Source: UBA10649 sp963700745
GTDB taxonomy: Bacteria; Actinomycetota; Actinomycetes; S36-B12
Direction of reading: 5' to 3'
Assembly: GCA_963700745.1 (NCBI GenBank)
Contig: CAVOYT010000003.1
Coordinates: forward strand, 124,001 to 188,000
Length of the DNA stretch: 64,000 bases
Positions 1 through 7,996 of this stretch are shown piece after piece. A model generated the notes under the pieces. It saw nothing but the letters and a program-made list of their open reading frames with translations, did not search any database and was not told the DNA's origin. Numbering within the stretch: position 1 is the first letter of the stretch; every line of letters starts with the position of its first letter. The position numbers were made by a program, and so were the translations under genes.

Positions 1-1
1 C

Positions 2-1576
2 TCCCTGCGGCGGGACCTCCTGCGGCCGACCGACACTCCGGTCCTGACCTACGAGACCCAGGCGACGACGCCCTCATACCTGCGCGTCAGCGTGCTGGAG
101 GATTTCGACGGCACCACCTGGCGGCCGCGGACCGGCCTGGAGACGGGACGTGACCCAGGCGTACCGCTGCCAGGGAACGTGCTTGCGGCTCGGGTCGCCG
201 ACAGTCCCAGCAACCGGGTCACAAGCGGCGCGAGCTTCAACTACCGGATCACCGTGGACAGCCTGAAGAACACCTACCTGCCACTGCCCTACCCGATCTC
301 GGCCGTCGACGACATCGATGGACTCGGGGAGGACTGGAGCCTGGACCCCAAGACCGGTGTCGCCTTCTCGGAGTCGACGCCGGCGACCGGACTGAGCTAC
401 GAGGTAGCGGCCCTTGATCCGCAGATCCAGCCGGGGCAGCTGCAGGACGCATCCGCGGCCACCGGTGACCTCTGGCCGCAGCTGAACCTGCCCGGGGGAT
501 TGTCGCCCACGGTGGCTGCCATGGCAGCGGAGGTGACGGCGCAAGCGAGGACCCCGTACGACAAGGCGGTGGCGCTGCAGAGCTGGTTCACGCGCGACGG
601 TGACTTCACGTACAGCACTGACGTCCGCAGCGGCGCGGACGCGGACTACATCGCGGAGTTCCTGGACGCCCGCATCGGCTACTGCGAGCAGTTCGCCGGC
701 ACGATGGCGGTCATGGCCCGCACGCTCGGCATTCCATCGCGCGTCGTCGTGGGATTCACCCAGGGGGCCCAGGACGTCGACGGCACCTGGCATGTGACGG
801 TCCGCGACGCGCACGCCTGGCCGGAACTGTGGTTCGACGGTGTGGGGTGGGCGCGGTTCGAGCCGACACCGAGCGCTGGCGGCACCATCCTCGCGCCGGA
901 TTACGCACCTGAGCCTGCGGCGGAGGGTATCCCCGAGGGCTTCGACGAGCGGCGCGCGCCGCTGGATCCCGGCGGCTTCGAGTTCATCGCCGGGGAACGC
1001 AGTACCAGCAGGGATGTGCCGGTCCTTCCGATCGCCCTGCTGCTGGGGGGACTCCTCCTCGTCGCGCTGTCGATCCCGATGGCTACCCGCGTCGTTCGTC
1101 GTCGGCGACGGCTGCACGGTCGCGACTACGCGAGCGTGGTGAAGGGGGCGTGGGATGAGGTCGCCGACCTCGCCCTGGACCTTGGCCAGCCGTGGGCTGC
1201 GAACCGCACTGCACGCCAGGCCGGCGTGCGACTCTCGCGGGGAATGAGCGAGCCGGCGGCGCAGGCTGTGCGGCGGTTGCGCGAGCAGGTGGAGCAGGTG
1301 CGGTACGCCGCACCCGCGCAGCATGGGCAGGGAATCGATCCGAGTCGTGAGCGTGCCGAGGCGGTTCGTGCGGATGTACGCACGGTGGCACGGGAACTGC
1401 GTAGTCGCGTCCGCTGGCAGAGGCGACTGACGGCCTACTGCTGGCCGTCCTCCGAGCGCCGGCGCCAGCGGTCCTCCATGCGGTCCATGAAGCCGGAGGA
1501 CTTCGACGGTCCGGGCGGCGCGGGCTTGGCGGGTGTCTCCGGGTCCTCGGCGGGTCGGGCGGAGAACGCCGAGTAG
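2..1576 (+). CDS. TgpA-family transglutaminase-like membrane protein (5' partial)
   Basis: C-terminal part of a TgpA-type protein; the N-terminal membrane half lies before the window and the frame is already open at base 2. The transglutaminase core is clear: catalytic Cys in GYCEQFAG near base 680, catalytic His in DAHAWPELWF near 815, then GWARFEPTP. One membrane helix (about 1020-1090) and an Arg-rich tail follow. The family acts at the envelope; its substrate is not known. The frame runs 142 bases into the opposite-strand DUF3040 gene. A TGA in another frame at 1428-1430, just short of that gene, may be the true end if a base is wrong nearby. Confidence 0.85.
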   Translation, partial: SLRRDLLRPTDTPVLTYETQATTPSYLRVSVLEDFDGTTWRPRTGLETGRDPGVPLPGNVLAARVADSPSNRVTSGASFNYRITVDSLKNTYLPLPYPISAVDDIDGLGEDWSLDPKTGVAFSESTPATGLSYEVAALDPQIQPGQLQDASAATGDLWPQLNLPGGLSPTVAAMAAEVTAQARTPYDKAVALQSWFTRDGDFTYSTDVRSGADADYIAEFLDARIGYCEQFAGTMAVMARTLGIPSRVVVGFTQGAQDVDGTWHVTVRDAHAWPELWFDGVGWARFEPTPSAGGTILAPDYAPEPAAEGIPEGFDERRAPLDPGGFEFIAGERSTSRDVPVLPIALLLGGLLLVALSIPMATRVVRRRRRLHGRDYASVVKGAWDEVADLALDLGQPWAANRTARQAGVRLSRGMSEPAAQAVRRLREQVEQVRYAAPAQHGQGIDPSRERAEAVRADVRTVARELRSRVRWQRRLTAYCWPSSERRRQRSSMRSMKPEDFDGPGGAGLAGVSGSSAGRAENAE

Positions 1577-1821
1577 ATGATCACCGATCCGACCAGCATC
1601 ACGACGAAGCCAAGGACACCGAGGGCGATGATCGTGGTGGCCACGCCGGCGACGAGCAGTCCCAGACCGGCGAAGACCGCCAGGACACCGAGGGCGGCGC
1701 GGCCGCGTGCGGCACCCGCACCGGGACTGGATCGAAGGCTGGTGGCGAACTTGGGATCCTCGGCGTAGAGGGCCTTCTCCATCTGCTCGAGCAGACGCTG
1801 CTCATGCTCAGACAAGGGCAT
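1435..1821 (-). CDS. DUF3040 small membrane protein
   Basis: A 128-residue protein that opens with MPLSEHEQRLLEQMEKALYA, the typical DUF3040 start, followed by two hydrophobic helices in the middle and a charged C-terminus. DUF3040 proteins are common in actinobacteria, often near cell-division and wall genes, and have no settled function. The start at 1821 is preferred over the longer frame (to 1866) because a GGGGG Shine-Dalgarno tract lies just upstream and the family motif begins here. It converges on the transglutaminase gene. Confidence 0.85.
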   Translation of the reverse strand: MPLSEHEQRLLEQMEKALYAEDPKFATSLRSSPGAGAARGRAALGVLAVFAGLGLLVAGVATTIIALGVLGFVVMLVGSVIIYSAFSARPAEDPETPAKPAPPGPSKSSGFMDRMEDRWRRRSEDGQQ

Positions 1822-1949
1822 GAGGAACCCCCTTTCGCCGGCCCCAATCGGATGGGGACGCTCCAAGGATAAGCATGAAGTCGGCTGAGCGAAACCTGTA
1901 CCCCGGATTACCGCGTTCCGTGGCGTGATCGATACCTTCCGGCGGCCGG

Positions 1950-3188
1950 CTAGCCACGGCGACGCCGGTCCGGATCGACCAAGCGGGCCGACCGCACGGC
2001 ATCGGAGCCGTACCGGGCCCGGAGGGTGTCCACCGCGACCTCCGCCTCTCGACGTCCGTGCTCCTCCTCGCCCAACAGCAGTTGCTGGGGCGAGTCCTGG
2101 GCGCTGGCCAGACCCTCCATGCGGACCCCGACGAGGCGGATCCGCACGCGCTGAAGACCGAGGGCGTCGTACAGCCCCCGGACGGTGTCGTAGATGTCCT
2201 TGCCGACGTCGGTGGACCGCGACAGGGTGCGGGATCGGGTGATGGTGCTGAAGTCGGCGAAGCGGACCTTGACGGACACGGTCCGTCCGACGTAGCCGGC
2301 GGCACGGAGCCGGCCGGCCACCTGGTCGGACAGCCGCAGCAGGTGCGCGTGGATGATCTCGGGGTCGTCGATGTCGTGCTCGAAGGTCTCCTCGTTGCCC
2401 ACGCTCTTCTCCGGCTCGTGCGGGCTGACCGACCTGTGGTCACGGCCCCATGACAGGTCGTGCAGGTGCGTGCCGGCTGCCTGGCCGAGGGCGCGCTGGA
2501 GGGTGCCGACGGGTGTGTTCGCGATGTCACCGACCGTGCGCAGGCCCAGGCGGGTGAGCTGCTCCTCGGTCTTCTCCCCGACCCCCCACAAGGCGCCGAC
2601 CGGCAGTGGGTGGAGGAAGTCGATGACCCGGTCGGCCGGCACGACGAGCATGCCGTCGGGCTTCGCCCGGGTCGAGGCGAGCTTGGCGACGAACTTCGTG
2701 GTCGCGACGCCGACGGAGCAGGTGATCTGCTGCTCGTCCTCCACCCGGGCCCGGATCAGCTCGGCGATCGCCGTGGGACTGCCGAGCCGGCGCAGGGCCC
2801 CGGACACGTCGAGGAAGGCCTCGTCGAGGCTGAGCGGCTCGACGATCGGGGTGATCGAGCCGAACAGGGCCATGACGTTGCGGCTCACCTCCGCGTACTG
2901 GCGGTGGTCGGGCTCGACGATGACCGCCTGCGGTGCGACGCGACGCGCCCGCGACATCGGCATGGCCGAGTGGATCCCGAGTGCCCGGGCCTCGTAGGTG
3001 GCCGACAGCACGACGCCGCGGTTGCCGCCACCGCCGACGATGACCGCAGTGCCGTGCAGCTCCGGGCGCGTGCGCAGGGACACCGACGCGTAGAAGGCGT
3101 CCATGTCGACATGGAGGATCGTGCAGCCGGCATCGTCGGCACCGAACCCGATGCGGCCGGTGGGCCGTCGGACCTGGCTGCGGCTCAT
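1950..3188 (-). CDS. dinB: DNA polymerase IV (Y-family, DinB)
   Basis: Error-prone Y-family translesion polymerase, 412 residues, normal for DinB and unbroken. The catalytic metal site is seen as HVDMDAFYASV near residue 25 and SLDEAFLDVS near residue 120, followed by the thumb and little-finger domains. QQLLLG near the C-terminus may be the sliding-clamp motif. It is the last gene of the minus-strand cassette DUF6504 - HEPN - dnaE2 - dinB. It follows dnaE2 by 37 bases once the dnaE2 C-terminus is corrected; the apparent 4-base ATGA overlap is a product of a frameshift. No ImuB-type catalytically dead Y-polymerase is present in the window. The active-site acidic residues are intact here, so it should be an active enzyme. 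Confidence 0.95.
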   Translation of the reverse strand: MSRSQVRRPTGRIGFGADDAGCTILHVDMDAFYASVSLRTRPELHGTAVIVGGGGNRGVVLSATYEARALGIHSAMPMSRARRVAPQAVIVEPDHRQYAEVSRNVMALFGSITPIVEPLSLDEAFLDVSGALRRLGSPTAIAELIRARVEDEQQITCSVGVATTKFVAKLASTRAKPDGMLVVPADRVIDFLHPLPVGALWGVGEKTEEQLTRLGLRTVGDIANTPVGTLQRALGQAAGTHLHDLSWGRDHRSVSPHEPEKSVGNEETFEHDIDDPEIIHAHLLRLSDQVAGRLRAAGYVGRTVSVKVRFADFSTITRSRTLSRSTDVGKDIYDTVRGLYDALGLQRVRIRLVGVRMEGLASAQDSPQQLLLGEEEHGRREAEVAVDTLRARYGSDAVRSARLVDPDRRRRG

Positions 3189-3225
3189 GCGCTCATCCTG
3201 CTCTCATCCTGCGCCGATTCGGTGA

Positions 3226-6200
3226 CTACCACCCACTGCTCCCCGGGCTGCTGTGCCACAGCTTGGCGGGAGCGGGAGGCCTCGAGGGGTCCGCTCCCGC
3301 TGGCTTGATGTCGGCGTAGGGCGACTGCCGGTACCCGCTGGCATGCACCAGCACCCTCCTGCGGGTCGGTTCGGCGGTCCGCAGGGTCGGCCGTCCCGGA
3401 ATCGGCGTTCACCAGCGCCGCCACCATGGACAGTCCGCCGTCGACCCACGCTCGTCGCACCTCACCGAGCTCCCAGCAGCCGGTCGCCCGGATCGACACC
3501 CCCCGCGGTCCGGTGCGCCGCACCTCGCCGCGCACGAGCAGCAGCCAGGACGCGAACACCGTGCCAGCGAAGGGACCCTGCGCGTCGTCGAAGAAGGTGG
3601 CATCGACCGGGCCGGTCGCATCGTCGAGAGTGAGGAAGATGACCCGCCGACCGCTGCGCACCGGTGGGGTCTGCGTGGCGACCTTCACCCCGGCGACGAA
3701 CACCTCGCTGCGCGAGCGCTGGCGCAGCAGGTCACGCGACCGCACGAGGGCCATCCCGTCGGCCGCGAGGGAGTCGAGCATCGGAGCGTAGAAGTCCACG
3801 ACATGGTGGCTGACGTCCATGCCCAGCACCGCCAGCTCGGCGCTGACCCGCTCAGCCGACGTCATCTCCGGCAGCCCGGACGCGACGATCGCCGAGGGAT
3901 CGTCCGACAGCGCCTCGTACAGGCCGAGGGACAGCTGCGCGTGCGTGCTCGAGCCACGCGCCGATCCCTTGCGCGAGCCGGCACCACGGGTCAGCCGCTC
4001 GAGGTCGGCGATCTGGAGCAGCAGGTCGCGGCGGGTCATGCGTCCGCGTTGTCGCATCGCCGGTGGGATGTCCAGGCCGTACATCGCGTCGAACCCGCCG
4101 GAGACGATGATGTGCTCGGCCGTGGGACGGGACATCCCGCTGCGCTGCCAGGCGTCGGACAGCGAGGCGTACGGCTGGCCGGCGATGATGCCGGCGACCT
4201 CGGCCTCGCTGATGCCCTTCACGTCGGTGAGCGGCACCCGGATGCCCTCGCGCCCGCCGTCCTCGACCCGCTCCACGCGGTACACGTCGGTGGACACGTT
4301 GATGTCCAGGCCGAGCACCGCGATGCCACGGTTGCGAGCATCGTCGAGGATCAGCCGCTTCGGGTACATGCCCGGATCGTGAGTGAGGATGCCGGCGTAG
4401 AACGCGGCCGGGTGATGCGCCTTGAGCCACGCGGACTGGTAGGTGGGCAGGGCGAACGCCGCGGCGTGCGCCTTGCAGAAGCCGAAGGACGCGAAGGCGC
4501 GCAGCACGTCCCACACCCGCTCGACGGTGGGCAGGTCGTAGCCGCGCTTCAGCGCCGCCGGATAGAACCAGGCCCGGACGTCGTCCTGCCCGTCGACCGA
4601 GCCGAGCGTGCGACGGGTCTCGTCGGCCTCGGCCAGCGAGCAGCCGGTCATCGTGGCCACGATGCGCAGCACCTGCTCGTGGAAGACGACCACGCCGTAC
4701 GTCTCCTCCAGCGCCGGACGCAGGTCGTCGTGCAGGAAGGCCGGCTCGCTCCAGCCCTGACGGGCCCGCAGGAACGGGGTGACCATGTCGGACTTCACCG
4801 GACCGGGCCGGAACAGCGAGATGTCGATGATGAGGTCGCCGAAGGTCTCCGGGGCGAACTTGCCGATCAGCTCGCGCTGCCCGGGCGACTCGATCTGGAA
4901 GCAGCCCAGGGTCTGCGCCGACTGGACGAGCGCGAAGGTGTCCGGGTCGTCGAGCCCATGGTCGTCGAGCTCGATCCGCTCCCCGGTGGTGCGCGCGATC
5001 TCGTCGATGGCATGCGCCATCGACGACTGCATCCGGATGCCGAGCACGTCCAGCTTCAGCAGGCCCATCTCCTCGACATCGTCCTTGTCGAAGTGACTCA
5101 TCGCGAAGCCGGCGGCGCTGCGCTCCACCGGCGTGCGGTCGAGCAGGGAGGCATCCGACAGCAGCACCCCGCACGGGTGCAGGGCGACATGGCGAGGCAG
5201 GCCGTCGAGCTTCTCCACGAGGTCGAGGAAGGTGTCGAGCCGGCCCTCCGCGGCCAGCCGGCCGAAGCCGGAGGTGCGCAGCTCGGGCAGGTCGGCGAGC
5301 GCGTTGCGCGCGTCACGGGCCCGGATGTGCGGGAAGGACTTGGCGAAGGCATCGATCTCACCGGCCGGCATGCCGAGGGCGGCACCGACATCGCGGACTG
5401 CGTGCCGCACCCGGTAGGTCTCCATCATCGACACGCAGGCGGTGCGCTCGGTGCCGAACCGGTCGAAGATCCACTGGTAGATCTCCTCGCGGCGGGCCGA
5501 CTCGACGTCGATGTCGATGTCGGGCAGCGCGCGGCGCAGCGGCGACAGGAACCGCTCCATCAGCAGACCGTGCCGGATCGGGTCGACCCCGGAGATGCCG
5601 AGCAGGTGGTTGACCAGGCTGCCGGCCCCCGATCCGCGGGCGGCGACGCGCACGCCGCGGCCCTTGATCAGCTCGACGACCTCGGCGACGGTGAGGAAGT
5701 AGCCGGCGAAGCCCAGGTAGGTGATGGTCTGCAGCTCCTCCGCCAGCCGCTCCGTGGCGAGATGGCGATCGGCGCCCCCGGTGTACCGACGCGGGATCGC
5801 CTCCTCGCAGCGGGAGCGCAGCAGGGCGCTGGCCTGCGCATCGGCCGACTCGGGGGGTACCGGCCGCCCGAGCAGCACGTCGAGCTCGGGCACGAACACC
5901 TCGCCGATGCCGAGGTCGGCCTCCGGGTCGAGGGCGCAGTACTCGGCCAGCCGCTGGGTGTCGGCCAGCAGCCGATGACCGTCACGCTCCCCGGCCGCGG
6001 TGGCGATCTCCTCGGCCACCTGCGCCATCTGCCCGGCGTCCTTGAGGAAGGCCTCGCCGTTGTCCGGGTCGATGTGCCGGGAGACCAGCGGGACCAGGCG
6101 GCGGGCCGAGTCGAGGACATCGGCCACCCGGGCATCGGCCGGCTGCAGGTAGCGCACCGCATTGGTCAGCACCACCGGGAGTCGTTCGGTCCGCGCCCAC

Positions 6201-6835
6201 CCGAGCATCGCTGCCGCGGTGGCCGTGGCATACCGGTGCCGGCCGGAGGTGCGGTGCGAGGTGACCGCGATGCCGAGCCGGCGGCCGAAGACCGCCCGCC
6301 ACGGCCGGACCGCACCGGCGGCGCGATGGGCCCGCTGGGTGGTGATGAGCCGGCCGACCTCGGAGTCGGCGGGCAGCAGGGCCACCACCCCTTCGTGGTG
6401 CTCGCGCAGGGCGGCCCAGGTCAGCCAGGGCAGGCCACGCTCGGTGTGATCGCCGGTATGTGCGACAGACACCAGCCGGCACAGGGATGCCCACCCCCGC
6501 CCGTCGGCGGCGAGCAGCAGGACCCGCGGTCGGGTCTCGTCGATCCACGCGCCCCCGCGCGCGGGCGAGCGGGTAGCCCGGGTCCGGCCCGGGGCCACCT
6601 GCGATGGCATCGCCGGGGACGTCTCCTCCATCGCGATGTCGACCCCGAGGATCGGTCTGATGCCGGCCTTCCGGCAGGCCAGCGCCCACCGCACCGCGCC
6701 GTACAGCCCGTCACGGTCGGTCAGGCCCATGATCGGCTGGCCGAGCTCGGCGGCCCGGTCGGCGAGGGCCTGCGGCATGGCGGTGCCGTACTGCAGCGAG
6801 TACGCAGATGCCACGTGCAGATGGCTGAAGGTCAT
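3226..6835 (-). CDS. dnaE2: error-prone DNA polymerase III alpha subunit DnaE2 (one frameshift)
   Basis: C-family DNA polymerase of the DnaE2 (damage-inducible) class. It has an N-terminal PHP domain (SHLHVASAYSLQYG), a palm domain with the catalytic PDIDIDVES near residue 440, a helix-hairpin-helix region and an OB fold near the C-terminus. As read, the frame continues to 3185 with an unlike tail. Removing one G/C near 3395 restores a classical DnaE2 end: VLVHASGYRQSPYADIKPAG, then KLWHSSPGSSGW, stop TAG at 3226-3228. It lies downstream of DUF6504 and HEPN genes and a LexA operator at 7836, and upstream of dinB, so SOS induction of translesion synthesis is the likely role. A hairpin between HEPN and this gene (6943-6975) may lower read-through. 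Confidence 0.93.
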
Positions 6836-6858
6836 GGAGGTTCCTGGCTGGTGGTTGG

Positions 6859-6926
6859 GCGAGTGGGGGGAACGAGCCGATAGTGCGAGTGGGGGGAACG
6901 AGCGATGGAGCGAGTGGGGGAACGAG
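6859..6926. repeat. three direct copies of a 17-18 bp repeat
   Basis: GCGAGTGGGGGGAACGAG occurs at 6859-6876 and 6885-6902, and with one G fewer at 6910-6926, in the leader between HEPN and dnaE2. The copies are 25-26 bases apart. They lie downstream of the hairpin at 6943-6975 in the direction of transcription. No function is known. Confidence 0.9.
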
Positions 6927-6942
6927 TGGGCTCGCCGATGGA

Positions 6943-6975
6943 GGGACTCGGCACGTCACAGGAGTGCCGAGTCCC
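6943..6975 (-). terminator. hairpin between HEPN and dnaE2 (terminator or attenuator)
   Basis: Perfect 12-bp inverted repeat, GGGACTCGGCAC (6943-6954) with GTGCCGAGTCCC (6964-6975), 9-base loop, 30 bases after the HEPN stop and 108 bases before the dnaE2 start. There is no clear T run after it on the minus strand. It could be a terminator, an attenuator or an RNA processing site. Confidence 0.6.
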
Positions 6976-7004
6976 CACCGGTCGGGCCAGCCGACCTGGT
7001 CGGG

Positions 7005-7418
7005 CTAGCCGACGTGCAGCAGCGCGCCGCCCAGGGCGGACTGGTACGGAAGATCGAGAATCTCGCAGACTCGCAGGACGAAGGAGTCCGCCTCGCGGAC
7101 GAGGTCGTCGGCCTCCCGGTGCGAGACGCAGTCCAGGCCCGCCTCGGCCGCCGCGCGCTTGCGCGCACCGGCGGCGAAGAACGTCGCCCACTCCCCCAGT
7201 TCGGGAGCCACCTGGGGCAGGATCACCCAGACGCTCATCACTCGTGACCGGCGGGAGGATGACGGGCGGCCACGCGCGGCCAGCACGGCGGCTGCGGCCC
7301 GGAGGGCGGCCAGGTGCGCCGCGGCATAGCGCTCACCCGCGGTCGTCGCGATGCTGGCCTCGGCCAGGCTGCGGCGAGCGGACGTCAGCAGGTCATCTGC
7401 CGAACGGGGAATGGCCAT
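7005..7418 (-). CDS. SAV_6107-type HEPN domain protein
   Basis: A 137-residue protein of the helical, actinobacterial HEPN family typified by SAV_6107. Seen are the Ala-rich first helix pair (DLLTSARRSLAEASIATTAGERYAAA) in two parts, a WVILPQVAPELGEW segment, and a C-terminal acidic helix. The start at 7418 (MAIPRSADD) matches the family; the frame is open further upstream to 7805 but that stretch overlaps the DUF6504 gene. HEPN domains bind nucleic acids or nucleotides; this subfamily has no proven activity. It sits between DUF6504 and dnaE2, an association I recall from other actinobacteria, which suggests a part in the damage response. Confidence 0.82.
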   Translation of the reverse strand: MAIPRSADDLLTSARRSLAEASIATTAGERYAAAHLAALRAAAAVLAARGRPSSSRRSRVMSVWVILPQVAPELGEWATFFAAGARKRAAAEAGLDCVSHREADDLVREADSFVLRVCEILDLPYQSALGGALLHVG

Positions 7419-7438
7419 GTGCGGTCTCCTCGCGATCG

Positions 7439-7729
7439 TCAGTCGATGACCCGCTCCAGGCCCCACTGCCATCGGCGGCCCTGGGGGATCCGGTACAGGT
7501 CGTACACACCAGCGGTACCGGTGCGTGGTGCTGCCTCGACCCGCCAGACATGTCGCTGACCGCTCGCCCCCTCGGCCTGGGTCTCCCCAGCCCACCAGGG
7601 CAGTGCCTCGACCCAACTCGCCACGATGGCCTGCACGGCATATCGCCGACCCCGCCAGCGGAACACCGCCGGCTCCCCGCTCTCGCCCGCCACCACCTCG
7701 ATCGACTCCGATCGGTAGCGGCGGCTCAT
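7439..7729 (-). CDS. DUF6504 family protein
   Basis: A 96-residue protein with the DUF6504 pattern: FRWRGRRYAVQ near residue 24, a WVEALPWW segment near residue 38, VWRVEAA near 62, and GVYDLYR near 74. Function unknown; the Trp/Arg-rich beta architecture is compact and soluble. The start ATG at 7729 has GGGGAGG upstream and an in-frame stop behind it. First gene of the cassette leading to dnaE2 and dinB, 20 bases before the HEPN start. The LexA operator is about 107 bases upstream. Confidence 0.8.
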   Translation of the reverse strand: MSRRYRSESIEVVAGESGEPAVFRWRGRRYAVQAIVASWVEALPWWAGETQAEGASGQRHVWRVEAAPRTGTAGVYDLYRIPQGRRWQWGLERVID

Positions 7730-7835
7730 CTGCCGCCTCCCCTACCGGAGCCTCGGCCGCCGAGGCCGGGGTCGAGGCGGTCCCGGCGGCCGAGGTGGTG
7801 CCCAAGGCCCAGCCGCGAATCCGGGCCTCAGATCG

Positions 7836-7861
7836 GTTGTTCGAACACCTGTTCGAACAAC
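7836..7861. promoter_or_regulatory. LexA operator (SOS box)
   Basis: A perfect palindrome with 12-base arms and a 2-base centre. Its core TCGAACACCTGTTCGA (7841-7856) matches the actinobacterial and mycobacterial SOS consensus TCGAAC-N4-GTTCGA in all 12 fixed positions. It lies between the divergent DUF6504-HEPN-dnaE2-dinB cassette and the metallo-beta-lactamase gene, so LexA could control either or both. Error-prone polymerase genes are classical LexA targets. Confidence 0.9.
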
Positions 7862-7927
7862 CGCAACGCTAAACCCCACCCCTGACAGTCGTCAACCCCC
7901 AGCGCCAGACACCGGGGACTGGGGTCG

Positions 7928-7963
7928 CAGGGTCCTGCCACAGGACCCTGCCGCAGGACCCTG
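7928..7963. repeat. inverted and direct 10-mers CAGGGTCCTG / CAGGACCCTG
   Basis: CAGGGTCCTG at 7928-7937 is followed by its reverse complement CAGGACCCTG at 7941-7950 and again at 7954-7963. Either later copy can pair with the first, giving two alternative hairpins in the leader of the gene that starts at 7997. The structure suggests a regulatory leader but proves nothing. Confidence 0.75.
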
Positions 7964-7996
7964 CCGCGGCGCCGCCCAGCGTGCTACATCTGGATC

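Noticed and set aside
3803..6883. 1026-codon open frame on the plus strand opposite dnaE2
   Set aside because: It mirrors the codon pattern of dnaE2 (GC-rich third positions create long antisense frames), has no recognisable domain and no ribosome binding site. Similar long shadows at 74-1324, 32110-33933 and 34029-35432 were dropped for the same reason.
6859..6926. Possible CRISPR array (three repeats)
   Set aside because: Repeats are 17-18 bases with spacers of only 7-8 bases, not the 28-37 with 30-40 of CRISPR, and there are no cas genes.
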